From contig JBKDQQ010000100.1 of assembly GCA_046341775.1 (NCBI GenBank), positions 1 to 24,085 of the forward strand: a DNA stretch of 24,085 nt, in the 5' to 3' direction. The notes below the pieces were generated by a model that worked only from the letters and a program-made list of their open reading frames with translations, did no database searches and was not told the origin of the DNA. Origin of the DNA: SXXH01 sp041165735. Its GTDB lineage: Bacteria; Planctomycetota; UBA1135; GCA-002686595. Position 1 is the stretch's first letter, and each line of letters opens with the position of its first letter. This document shows, piece after piece, positions 1 to 7,904 of the stretch. The position numbers were made by a program, and so were the translations under genes.

Positions 1-1
1 C

Positions 2-214
2 ATGTTCATGATGAACGATCGCGTCTTCCTGTTCCGCAAGGGCGAGTTCCCGGAGTACGACCGGGCCATCGAGCACTCGCTGGCCGTCACGGCGGAGCGC
101 CGGGCGCGCAACGCGCTGGACATCCTCGATTGGCGCGGCCATCTGGACGCCGCCTATTTCGACGCCATCGAAGCACGCGCAATCGAGGCCTTGACGAGCA
201 TCTATTCCATGTGA
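2..214 (+). CDS. 3' end of an unrecognised gene (partial)
   Basis: An open frame runs from the window edge to a TGA at 212-214, giving about 70 residues. The true start is probably upstream, because the first ATG lies at the very edge and the frame is open there. The fragment is charged, mostly helical in appearance, and ends in an Ala/Glu-rich helix followed by TSIYSM. I see no catalytic motif, no cysteine cluster and no membrane segment, and I do not recognise the family. No gene directly follows it; 338 bp separate it from the endonuclease gene, so it is probably the last gene of its transcript. Confidence 0.5.
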   Translation: MFMMNDRVFLFRKGEFPEYDRAIEHSLAVTAERRARNALDILDWRGHLDAAYFDAIEARAIEALTSIYSM

Positions 215-552
215 GCGTCGAGGGCGCCAAGGGACTCTCCGAAGGTCCGCGCCCGGCGCGAAACCACTGCCTTCGCCGGCCACGTCGCTGACGGGCCACG
301 CGCGACCGAATCGGTCCCAGACTCTTCGACGTGCGCGCGGGAGGCCTCGGGGAATGGCGGCCTGTTCGGGTGCGGGGGCGGCGGGGTGCCCCGCGCCGAA
401 CCCGGGTTGCTCCGGCGCCCAGGCCGAGCCGTGCCGTGCCCGCTCTGGACTCCGCGGGGAAACCGCGCGGAACTCCGGCCTTCGTCGCCCCGTCATGGCG
501 TGGAAGGGGGTAGGGTTGATGGTCGCCCGCATCCGCACCCCCACCAACCTCG
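215..552. other. Gene-free stretch upstream of the endonuclease gene
   Basis: No convincing coding region is visible; the short frames here are Arg/Pro-rich products of high GC. The stretch holds a small GC-rich inverted repeat at 381-394 (GCGGGG, TG, CCCCGC), which could be a weak hairpin, and a possible -10 element at 511-516. No tRNA, no repeat shared with the rest of the window and no T-run after the hairpin was seen. Confidence 0.4.
511..516 (+). promoter_or_regulatory. Candidate -10 element TAGGGT
   Basis: TAGGGT fits the loose TANNNT form of a sigma-70 -10 box and sits 36 bp before the endonuclease start. Similar TAGSST strings lie just ahead of the NHL gene and the choice-of-anchor gene. 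No clear -35 box is present, so this is a weak call. Confidence 0.22.
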
Positions 553-1920
553 ATGCGACGCCTACACGCAAGCCTCGTCGCGCGGCCCTTGGCCGCGCGC
601 GTCATCGGCACCTTCGCCCTCGCCGCCACGACCTTGGCGCAAGCCCCCGCCGGCTACTACGCCTCCGTCGACGCGAGCAGCCCGGCGGCCCTGCGCGCCA
701 GCTTGCACGCGGTGATCGACGACCACCTGCGCCTGCCATACACCGCCTCGACCACGGACACCTGGGATGTGCTGGAGCTCGCCTGCCAGGATCCGGCGAA
801 CAGCACGCGCATCCTCGACGTGTACAGCAACGCCAGCTACCAGAAGAGCGGCGGCGGCAACCAGAACTACGACCGCGAGCACACCTGGCCCAACAGCTAC
901 GGCTTCCCGCAGGACGGCACGGACAACTCGGCCTACACCGACTGCCACATGCTGTGGCTGTGCCGCATCGACTACAACTCGGCGCGCGGCAACATGCCCT
1001 ACCGGACCTGCTCGGCCTCCTGTCAAGAATTTCCGACAACGGCCAACAACGGCCAGGGCGGCGGCTCGGGCACCTACATCGGCAACTCGAACTGGGCCTC
1101 CGGCGCGGGTTCGACGGGCACCTGGGAGACCTGGATCGGCCGGCGGGGCGACGTGGCGCGCTCCATCCTGTACGCCGACCTGCGCTACGAAGGCGGATCG
1201 CATGGCGGCACGGGCGCCGCCGAACCCGACCTGCGCGTCACGGACAACGCGGCGCTGATCCAGACCACCGGTGGCAACGCCAGCGTGGCGTACATGGGCC
1301 TCTTGTCGACGCTGCTGCAATGGCACCAGCAAGACCCGCCCGACGCCTTCGAGCGCAACCACAACAACGTGGTGTTCCAACATCAGGGGAACCGCAATCC
1401 GTTCATCGACCACCCCGAGTGGGCGCTGTGCCTGCATTCGGGCGCCTGCGGCACCGGTGTCGCGTATTGCGCGGGCGACGGGACCGGCACCGCTTGTCCA
1501 TGCGCCAACCACGCGCCGGCGGGCTCGGGCGCGGGTTGCCTGAATTCGCTCGCGCAAGGCGCCACGCTGCGCGCCACGGGCGTCGCGAGCATCGCCGGCG
1601 ACACGCTGCGCCTCTCTGGCGCGGGCATGCCCAACTCGTCCGCGCTGTACTTCCAAGGCACGACGCAGGACGCGGCGGGCACGGTGTTCGGCGACGGCAA
1701 GCGCTGCGCCGCGGGCTCCGTCATCCGGCTGGGCACCAAGGTCAACGCGGCCGGCGGCTCGCAATGGCCGGGGGCGGGCGACCCCGCCGTGTCGGTGCGC
1801 GGCGCCGTGCCGGCGGGCGCGACGCGCCACTACCAGGTCTGGTACCGCAACTCGGCGGCCTTCTGCGGCCCCTCGACCTTCAACCTGAGCAACGGCTTGT
1901 CGATCTCCTGGACTCCGTGA
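553..1920 (+). CDS. Secreted endonuclease I family nuclease with planctomycete C-terminal domain
   Basis: 455 residues. The N-terminus (RRLHASLVARPLAARVIG, then a hydrophobic stretch and TTLAQA) looks like a signal peptide, so it acts outside the cytoplasm as a non-specific DNA/RNA nuclease. The EndA/Vvn-type core spans about residues 35-290: DREHTWPNSYG carries the expected catalytic His (about H110) and metal-binding Asn (about N114), NSARGN follows at 142-147, and RNPFIDHPE closes the core at 281-289. Family members often have H-H-L-R-P where this one reads DCHMLWLC, with two cysteines that may pair. Residues from about 305 form a second domain with CPCANH, GCLNS and AGMPNSSALYFQG, ending in SNGLSISWTP; I recognise it from many secreted planctomycete proteins, where it may help surface attachment (inference). 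The ATG at 553 was chosen because the upstream ATG at 519 is out of frame. The gene converges on the epimerase gene, 39 bp away. Confidence 0.9.
   Translation: MRRLHASLVARPLAARVIGTFALAATTLAQAPAGYYASVDASSPAALRASLHAVIDDHLRLPYTASTTDTWDVLELACQDPANSTRILDVYSNASYQKSGGGNQNYDREHTWPNSYGFPQDGTDNSAYTDCHMLWLCRIDYNSARGNMPYRTCSASCQEFPTTANNGQGGGSGTYIGNSNWASGAGSTGTWETWIGRRGDVARSILYADLRYEGGSHGGTGAAEPDLRVTDNAALIQTTGGNASVAYMGLLSTLLQWHQQDPPDAFERNHNNVVFQHQGNRNPFIDHPEWALCLHSGACGTGVAYCAGDGTGTACPCANHAPAGSGAGCLNSLAQGATLRATGVASIAGDTLRLSGAGMPNSSALYFQGTTQDAAGTVFGDGKRCAAGSVIRLGTKVNAAGGSQWPGAGDPAVSVRGAVPAGATRHYQVWYRNSAAFCGPSTFNLSNGLSISWTP
1021..1038 (+). repeat. Copy A of the 18-bp NGTC-N10-GACA dyad
   Basis: TGTCAAGAATTTCCGACA lies inside the endonuclease gene (codons C157 to T162). 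It uses AT-rich codons unusual for this gene (CAA, GAA, TTT, ACA) and shares CTGTCAAGAATT with the complement of copy B. Confidence 0.4.
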
Positions 1921-1946
1921 GGAGCGGGCGCAGGACCGCGGGGGCC

Positions 1947-1989
1947 GCGCCGGACCGCGTCAAGAATTCTTGACAGCCGCGGCCGGCGC
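1947..1989. terminator. Strong hairpin between convergent genes, probable bidirectional terminator
   Basis: A long inverted repeat spans the gap between the convergent endonuclease and epimerase genes. Outer arms GCGCCGG (1947-1953) and CCGGCGC (1983-1989) pair, then CCGCG with CGCGG, with a single bulged A (1954) on the left and CAGC (1974-1977) on the right. The centre is the perfect palindrome TCAAGAATTCTTGA (1960-1973). It covers the last codons and stop of the epimerase gene. No long T-run follows on either strand, so factor-independent termination is inferred from position and stem strength. Confidence 0.5.
1958..1975 (-). repeat. Copy B of the 18-bp NGTC-N10-GACA dyad
   Basis: CGTCAAGAATTCTTGACA contains a perfect 16-bp palindrome (1959-1974). 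It is the most symmetric of four copies and forms the core of the hairpin at 1947-1989, encoding the last residues V-K-N-S and the stop of the epimerase. Confidence 0.45.
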
Positions 1990-3186
1990 CTGCGACCTGG
2001 GTTCCAAGGCTCCCTTGAGCGCCCGGGCCGTGTAGAGCAGCGCGCGCGGCACGTGGAAGAAGCCCTTGTAGGGCCCGCCCTTGAAGCGCTGCGACACCGC
2101 GCCCTGGCGGTCGAGGTAGCCGAACCACTCGCCATGGGCGGCATCGGGGAAGCGCGCGAAGGTCCAGTCGGCCACGCGCACCCAGCGCTCGAACCAGGCG
2201 CGATCGCGCGTGTGCTCGAAGGCCTTGGCGCAGGCGACCAGCGCCTCGCAATGCGGCCACCACAGCTTCATCGGCCACTCAAGCTGGGCCGGCGAGCGGC
2301 CGTGCTCGTCGAGGAAGTAGTACAAGCCGCCGTGCACCGGGTCCCAGCCGCGCTCCAGCGACCATTCGATGGCGTCCAGCGCGTCCTTGGCGCAGGCCTC
2401 GTCGCCCGTGGCGCGCGCATGGTCGAGCAGGAACCAGCCCATCTCGATGGCGTGGCCCGGATTCAGCAGCCGGCCCTCCGGGGAGTCCAGGTCCGAGCCG
2501 TCGGCGGCGATCGTCTCGAGCACCACCTTGCGGTCGCGACGCAGGAACTGGCGCGCGTCGGCCGCGCAACGCCGCGCGTCGGCGGCGTGCTCGCCGTGGA
2601 ATCCGCCGTCGAGCTCCTGGATCAGGTTCAGCACGATCATCGGCACGGCCAGCGAACGCGTCGCTGGCTCGCCGGCCTCGCGCGCCCGCCCCGCGAGCCG
2701 CGGGTCGGCGATCGCCTCGAGGATCCAGCCGAAGACCTCGCGCGCCTCCTTGGCGGCCCACGCCTCGCCCGAGACGCGCGCGTACTGGGCCATGGCCATC
2801 ACGTAGAAGCACTCGCTGAAGATCTTGCGCTGCAGCTGCACCGGGCGTCCGTCGCGCGTGGTGCAGAACCACACGCGCCGGTCCGGCCTGCGGCAATGCT
2901 CGCGCAGGAACTGCGCGCCGCTCTTCGCCTGGGCGAGGAACTCGGGCCGCGGCTCCAGCTCGGCGTGCAGCTTGGAGAGCATCCACACGGCGCGGCCTTG
3001 CAGCCAGATGTGCTTGCGCGTGTCCCACACGGTCCCGTCGCGGTCGAGGCAGTCGAACCACCCGCCGTGCTCGCGGTCGGGCGCGTGCTTCATCCAGAAG
3101 GGGATGACGGAACCGGTCAGTTCGTCCTCGAGGCGCGCGCGGCGGCCGTCGATGCGGGTGCGGAGGTTGGCGTCGGCGAAGGGCAT
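1960..3186 (-). CDS. AGE-family sugar 2-epimerase/isomerase
   Basis: 408 residues, the normal length for N-acylglucosamine 2-epimerase, renin-binding protein and bacterial mannose isomerase or epimerase members of this (alpha/alpha)6-barrel family. Visible family motifs: GGWFDCLDRDGTVWDTRKH and WLQGRAVWML near the N-terminus, LNPGHAIEMGWFLLDH with the first catalytic His (about H245), KLWWPHCEAL with another active-site His (about H312), and GPYKGFFHVPRALL (about H378). No signal peptide, so cytoplasmic. Motifs alone do not settle the substrate: free mannose, or N-acetylmannosamine/N-acetylglucosamine. It is last in the operon after an alpha-mannosidase, which favours mannose to fructose or glucose (inference). 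It starts 24 nt after the DUF4434 stop. The last codons lie in a strong palindrome. Confidence 0.88.
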   Translation of the reverse strand: MPFADANLRTRIDGRRARLEDELTGSVIPFWMKHAPDREHGGWFDCLDRDGTVWDTRKHIWLQGRAVWMLSKLHAELEPRPEFLAQAKSGAQFLREHCRRPDRRVWFCTTRDGRPVQLQRKIFSECFYVMAMAQYARVSGEAWAAKEAREVFGWILEAIADPRLAGRAREAGEPATRSLAVPMIVLNLIQELDGGFHGEHAADARRCAADARQFLRRDRKVVLETIAADGSDLDSPEGRLLNPGHAIEMGWFLLDHARATGDEACAKDALDAIEWSLERGWDPVHGGLYYFLDEHGRSPAQLEWPMKLWWPHCEALVACAKAFEHTRDRAWFERWVRVADWTFARFPDAAHGEWFGYLDRQGAVSQRFKGGPYKGFFHVPRALLYTARALKGALEPRSQAPAAAVKNS

Positions 3187-3210
3187 GGTGGTGCGGCGGG
3201 CGGGTCGGGT

Positions 3211-4113
3211 TCAGCGGCTGCGGGCCATCCACTCGCGCCAGCGCTTGTGCAGCGTGTGGGCGCTCGGGAACATCGAGTTGGGCGAGAGGAAGTGCGAGTA
3301 CTCGAAGGTGATCAACTTGTCGACCTTGGCGTCGAGGGCGCACTGGATCTTGTGCCGCAGCTTGGGCCACGCGATGGGCGGGAACTTGATGTGCACGTCG
3401 CGGTCGAAGGTCTCGATGTTCGACCAGCTCTGAACGCCATGCTCCTTGGCGAGCAGGGAGTTGATGGCGAGGAAGCGCGGCAGGTCGCCGAACTCCACGT
3501 TGCCGTCCTGGAAGGCGACCACGTCGACGTAGCCGCGGATCCTCTGGAAGACCTGCTTCCACTCCTCGGCGTGCTGCTCGAGCGTCAGCGTCTTGTCGAA
3601 CTGCTTGGCGCCGCGGAAGTAGGGCGAGATCAGGATCGGCAGGCCGGTGGTGCGCTTCAGGTGGCCGGCGAGCTTCTGGTAGACCTGCATCACGCCCGGA
3701 TCGAAGGCGTCGATCTCGTGGCACACGTACCAGCCGCGGAAGGCGCCGGAGCGGCCATGGCGCTGCCAGACCTCGTCGCAGAAGGCGATGTTCAAGTCCG
3801 CCTCCTCCATGTGCCGGCCCGAGTGCCAGTACTTGCCCGAATCGTAGGTGCCGAACCACAGGTCCATGCCGTGCTGCTCGGCGAGCTCGAGGTACAGGGC
3901 GACGAGGTCCTCCTCGACCAGCAGGTGCGAGTGCAGCGAGCGCAGCACCTTGGAGTCGAAGGTGGCGCGGTCCTTGTATCCGGCGCGGATCAGGATCACG
4001 GTGTCGATCCCGTCGGCGCGCATCTGCGCGAAGTCGCGCGCCCATTCGTCGCGTCCCCAGTTGGCCGAGGGGATGTCGTGGCTGATCTCGTCGAGGAAGG
4101 TTCCGGTGATCAT
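3211..4113 (-). CDS. DUF4434 glycoside-hydrolase-like protein
   Basis: 300 residues, cytoplasmic (no signal peptide). The sequence opens ITGTFLDEISHDIPSANWG, then DFAQMRADGIDTVILIRAGY, matching the TIM-barrel-like DUF4434 family often found beside carbohydrate enzymes. Acidic residues placed as in retaining glycosidases are E133 in GWYVCHEID and E271 in ITFEYSHFLSPN; PYFRGAK and VVAFQDGNVEFGDL lie between. A catalytic role is inferred from the fold; no substrate can be assigned from the sequence. The ATG at 4113 overlaps the mannosidase stop as ATGA, which fixes the start and implies translational coupling, so it probably works on the same glycan. A role on a glycan related to the GH38 substrate is the simplest reading. 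Confidence 0.75.
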   Translation of the reverse strand: MITGTFLDEISHDIPSANWGRDEWARDFAQMRADGIDTVILIRAGYKDRATFDSKVLRSLHSHLLVEEDLVALYLELAEQHGMDLWFGTYDSGKYWHSGRHMEEADLNIAFCDEVWQRHGRSGAFRGWYVCHEIDAFDPGVMQVYQKLAGHLKRTTGLPILISPYFRGAKQFDKTLTLEQHAEEWKQVFQRIRGYVDVVAFQDGNVEFGDLPRFLAINSLLAKEHGVQSWSNIETFDRDVHIKFPPIAWPKLRHKIQCALDAKVDKLITFEYSHFLSPNSMFPSAHTLHKRWREWMARSR

Positions 4114-6887
4114 GGTGTCGTGCTCGAGGCGGAGGCGGACGCCGCCGTCCAGGATTGCTTGCGGCGCAGGATGATGGTCTCGATGGCGTGCGGCCCGACC
4201 GAAAGGCGCGTGCGCGCGCCCGACAGGGGCAGCGACTCCAGCACGCGGTCCATCAAGTCCACCCGCTCGGCCGAGCTCCAGCCGCCGACCGCCGCGTCGG
4301 CTTCCGGATGGAGGTGCGGCTCGACCATCAGGTCGGCCTCGACGCGCGCGCCCGAACGGTTCCACACGCGCAGGCACACGGCCCCGTCGGCGCGCGGCTG
4401 GATGGCCGAGAGCGACAGCTCCGGCGCGCCGCAGGCGACGTGCGCGCTCGCGAGCGGCCCGACGCGCGCCGACGCGCGCTCGTGCCGGCCGCGCTCGACC
4501 TGCAGGGCGAGCGGCGGATGCGCGTGGAGGAAGGCGCGCGGCGCGAGTTCGTGCGCGCGCGCACCGGCCCGAGCGGGTCGCCAGCTGAACGACAGCTCCG
4601 TGCCGAGCGGCACTTCCTGCGCGAGCGGCGTCTGGGCCGCCGGGCCGGCGCCGCAGCGGCGGATCGAGCCGCCTTCGCGCGAGAGGCGTCCGACGACGCG
4701 CTGCAGCGTCAGCGCGAGGAAGCTCTTCTGGTGGCCGTCGCGGCCGCCCATGTCGACCAGCTCGTGCTCGAACAAGCCGCGCGTCGCCACCGCGACCGAG
4801 CCTTGCGCGTCGCCCGCCACCACGAGGTCGCGGCAGAAGCGCGTCGGATACTCGGACTCGCCGGGATAGCCCTTGCGCAGCTCCGCCGTCTCGGCCGCGG
4901 TGGCGGGGACCATGCGCGGACGGCGCACGAACTCGAAGCACGAGCCGGCCTCGGTCTCCACCACGCCCGAGCCGCACGGCAAGAGGACGCGCAGGCGATG
5001 GTCGGGGATGGCGCTCGCCACGACGAGGCGCACGCGCAGTTCGTCGAGGTCGTCGCGCAGCGTGATCTGCGCCTCGAGGTTGATCGGCGCCTCGCCTCCG
5101 AAGGCGTCCCCCACCCACCGCGGCGACCACTCGAGCTCGACGAGCATGTGGCTGCCCCAGTCGTCGCGCCAGCACTCGATCCTCGCGCCGTTCTGGCCGC
5201 GCGTCGTCTCGGGCGCGGCGTCCGGCGGCAGGCTGAAGCTGTAGAGGTCGCCGTCGTCCGGCGTCGACTCGAACAGCAGCAGCTCGTCCCACACGCGGCC
5301 GGTGCGCTTGTCGAGCACCGCCAGCGAGCCGTTGCGGCGCGCGTCGACCTTGAGCCAGTTGTTCTCGATGCCGCGGCCGTCGATCGTCTCGCTCGCGGCC
5401 TGCGGTCCGCCGCCGAGCGACAACTCGTAGTACGCGAGGCCGGTGGAGGCCAGCGCGGCCGGGAAGCGCGCCAGGAGCAGCGTGCCGGTGCGGTAGTCGA
5501 GGTGGCGCGGCACCATGACCGACTCCTCCTCCTCCGTCTGCAGCAGCTCGATCGCCACGCGCACGGGCTTGCCGTCCGGGCCGACGAGCGAGAGGCGCGA
5601 AAGCTCGTCGAAGGACAGCGGCCGCGGCCAGTGCACCTCGCACTCGACGACCTCGTCGACGGCCTCGAGATGCGGGTTGTGGACCGCCAGCACGACCACG
5701 TCCTTGCGCGGCGCGAGTCCCGCGCCCAAGGACAGCTCGCGCAGCGCGTCGGCGACGATGCACTCGACGGTCGTGCGCGCCTCGCGCAGGCGCTCGCGAC
5801 CCGCCTCGTGGATCGAGTCGACGCCGCAGCCGCAGATGTCGTCGTGCGGATGGCCGAGCAGGACGAGGCGCCAGGCCTCGTCGAGCAGCGCGAGGTGCCT
5901 CTCGCCGGCGCGTCCGAGGCGCGCCACCAGCGGTTCGGCGTGGCGCTCGAGCAGCGACTCGACGCGGTGGTTCTCGATCTTCAGGTCGATGCGGCTGCTC
6001 CACACGCTCGAGAGGATCGGGTGGTGCGCGTTGCCGAGCAGCTCGCCGCGGTGCGCTTCGCGGGGCGCGCCGCGCGCGACCAGCGCGTCGATGGCCGCTT
6101 CCACGCCCACGTGGCGCACGACCACGCCCTCGAGCTTGGCGCGCAGTTCCTCGAGCAAGCCCGGCAGCTCGGGTTGCGGCGGCATGTGGTCCGCCCCGTT
6201 CGGCAGGAGCAGCGCTCCGCGGGCCTTGTCGCCTTGCGCCGCCAGCACGGCGCGCGCCAGCTCGAGGGCGGCCTCGGGATCCGGACGGCGACCGCGGAAC
6301 TGGCCGAAGCGCTCGGGATGGCCGAGCGCGCAGATGGCGTCGTAGCCGTTCCTCAAGTACACGCCCAGCACGCGCGAGCCGTCGGGCGACTCCCATTGGA
6401 ACTCGGTGCCCGCGCGCTCCCACAAGTCGCGCGGGACGCCGCGCATGAAGACGAAGCTCCTCAAGCCGAAGCGCGCCAGGATCTGCGGCATCTGGCCGAC
6501 GTGCCCGAAGGAGTCGGGCATCCAGCCGTCCTTGGGATCGCAGCCGAGCTCGCGCGACTGGTCCATGCCGCGACGCAGGTTGCGCACCAGCGCCTCGGGC
6601 GAGACGAGGAACTCGTCCGGCAGCACGTAGCACGGACCGAACGAGAGCCGGCCGGCGCGCGCCAGGCGTTCGATGCGCTCGCGCGCCGCGGGACGCACGC
6701 GCAGGTAGTCCTCCAGCAGGGCCGTCTGCCCGTCGAGCGCGAACGCGGCGAAGGACGGATCGCCCTCGAGCAGGTCGAGCACCTCGTCGACGGTGCGCAC
6801 GAGGGCGTGCCGGTAGCCCTCGAAGGGCAGGTACCAGGCGCGGTCCCAGTGCGTGTGGGACACCACGAGCGCGAGCATGCCGTCCAT
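4110..6887 (-). CDS. Glycoside hydrolase family 38 alpha-mannosidase
   Basis: 925 residues. GH38 enzymes are zinc-dependent retaining alpha-mannosidases. The N-terminal catalytic domain shows HTHWDRAWYLPFE (zinc ligands by family analogy about H13 and D15), GPCYVLPDEFLVSPEALVRNL, GWMPDSFGHVGQMPQIL (nucleophile and zinc ligand about D125), SSVWSSRIDLKIENHRVE (about 293-310) and HPHDDICGCG (zinc His about H348). The mid and C-terminal beta domains contain GIENNWLKV and long beta-rich segments ending near IETIILRRKQ. No signal peptide, so it acts on imported mannosides; bacterial relatives include mannosylglycerate hydrolase, but motifs here do not prove that substrate. The start is 3 nt after the TerC stop; an alternative Met lies at residue 4. 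The stop overlaps the DUF4434 start. Confidence 0.92.
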   Translation of the reverse strand: MDGMLALVVSHTHWDRAWYLPFEGYRHALVRTVDEVLDLLEGDPSFAAFALDGQTALLEDYLRVRPAARERIERLARAGRLSFGPCYVLPDEFLVSPEALVRNLRRGMDQSRELGCDPKDGWMPDSFGHVGQMPQILARFGLRSFVFMRGVPRDLWERAGTEFQWESPDGSRVLGVYLRNGYDAICALGHPERFGQFRGRRPDPEAALELARAVLAAQGDKARGALLLPNGADHMPPQPELPGLLEELRAKLEGVVVRHVGVEAAIDALVARGAPREAHRGELLGNAHHPILSSVWSSRIDLKIENHRVESLLERHAEPLVARLGRAGERHLALLDEAWRLVLLGHPHDDICGCGVDSIHEAGRERLREARTTVECIVADALRELSLGAGLAPRKDVVVLAVHNPHLEAVDEVVECEVHWPRPLSFDELSRLSLVGPDGKPVRVAIELLQTEEEESVMVPRHLDYRTGTLLLARFPAALASTGLAYYELSLGGGPQAASETIDGRGIENNWLKVDARRNGSLAVLDKRTGRVWDELLLFESTPDDGDLYSFSLPPDAAPETTRGQNGARIECWRDDWGSHMLVELEWSPRWVGDAFGGEAPINLEAQITLRDDLDELRVRLVVASAIPDHRLRVLLPCGSGVVETEAGSCFEFVRRPRMVPATAAETAELRKGYPGESEYPTRFCRDLVVAGDAQGSVAVATRGLFEHELVDMGGRDGHQKSFLALTLQRVVGRLSREGGSIRRCGAGPAAQTPLAQEVPLGTELSFSWRPARAGARAHELAPRAFLHAHPPLALQVERGRHERASARVGPLASAHVACGAPELSLSAIQPRADGAVCLRVWNRSGARVEADLMVEPHLHPEADAAVGGWSSAERVDLMDRVLESLPLSGARTRLSVGPHAIETIILRRKQSWTAASASASSTTP

Positions 6888-6890
6888 GCG

Positions 6891-7649
<759 letters not shown>

Positions 7650-7671
7650 GCGCGGGGGGATCGCTGGGCCC

Positions 7672-7684
7672 TCCTCGCGGAGGA
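7672..7684. repeat. Palindrome TCCTCGCGGAGGA upstream of terC
   Basis: A 5-bp inverted repeat with a 3-nt centre, 23 bp upstream of the TerC start. The same 13 bases form the core of the longer palindrome at 11506-11522 ahead of argF. It could be a hairpin in the TerC leader or a shared operator; chance is also possible at this GC content. Confidence 0.3.
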
Positions 7685-7779
7685 CGGAAGGCGAGGTGCG
7701 AGCGCGACACTCTGCGCTTTCCGCATGGCGTGCGAAAGCACCGCCGCCACCGGCCCGGCCTCGGCGTCCCCGCCGCGCA

Positions 7780-7795
7780 TAGAATTGCCCAATTC
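7780..7795. promoter_or_regulatory. GAATTG-CC-CAATTC dyad with overlapping -10-like TAGAAT
   Basis: A perfect 14-bp dyad (7782-7795) in the divergent argR/terC region overlaps TAGAAT (7780-7785), a reasonable -10 box on the plus strand. The half-sites GAAT/ATTC resemble ARG-box halves bound by ArgR, but the spacing is 2 bp longer than the classical TNAAT-N4-ATTNA form. A site covering a -10 box would suit ArgR autorepression (inference). Confidence 0.4.
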
Positions 7796-7807
7796 CGAGG
7801 ATTTCCC

Positions 7808-7821
7808 TTGAATTTCTTCAA
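7808..7821. promoter_or_regulatory. TTGAA-TTTC-TTCAA dyad, second candidate ArgR site
   Basis: A perfect 5-bp inverted repeat around a 4-nt AT-rich centre. TGAAT and TTCA resemble ARG-box halves, with spacing 2 bp shorter than the classical form. Its centre lies 26 bp, roughly two and a half helical turns, from that of the dyad at 7782-7795; ArgR hexamers commonly bind paired boxes. Confidence 0.35.
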
Positions 7822-7836
7822 TCCTGCGGCATATTC

Positions 7837-7853
7837 ATGCGCCTCTTGCGCAT
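7837..7853. promoter_or_regulatory. ATGCGC-ctctt-GCGCAT inverted repeat upstream of argR
   Basis: A perfect 6-bp inverted repeat with a 5-nt centre, about 50 bp before the argR start. It could form an RNA hairpin in the argR leader or act as an operator for a different regulator; its half-sites do not resemble ARG boxes. Confidence 0.3.
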
Positions 7854-7904
7854 AAAGACTCCAAGGCCACCCCCGGACTTGGCGCGCAAGCCCCCACCGC
7901 CCCC

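Noticed and set aside
64..72. Possible gene-1 assignment to a named enzyme family
   Set aside because: Only about 70 C-terminal residues are visible and none matches a motif I can name, so no function is given.
1551..1560. CTGAATTCGC in the endonuclease gene as a further copy of the 18-bp dyad
   Set aside because: It has the GAATTC centre but lacks the GTC and GAC arms at the required distance.
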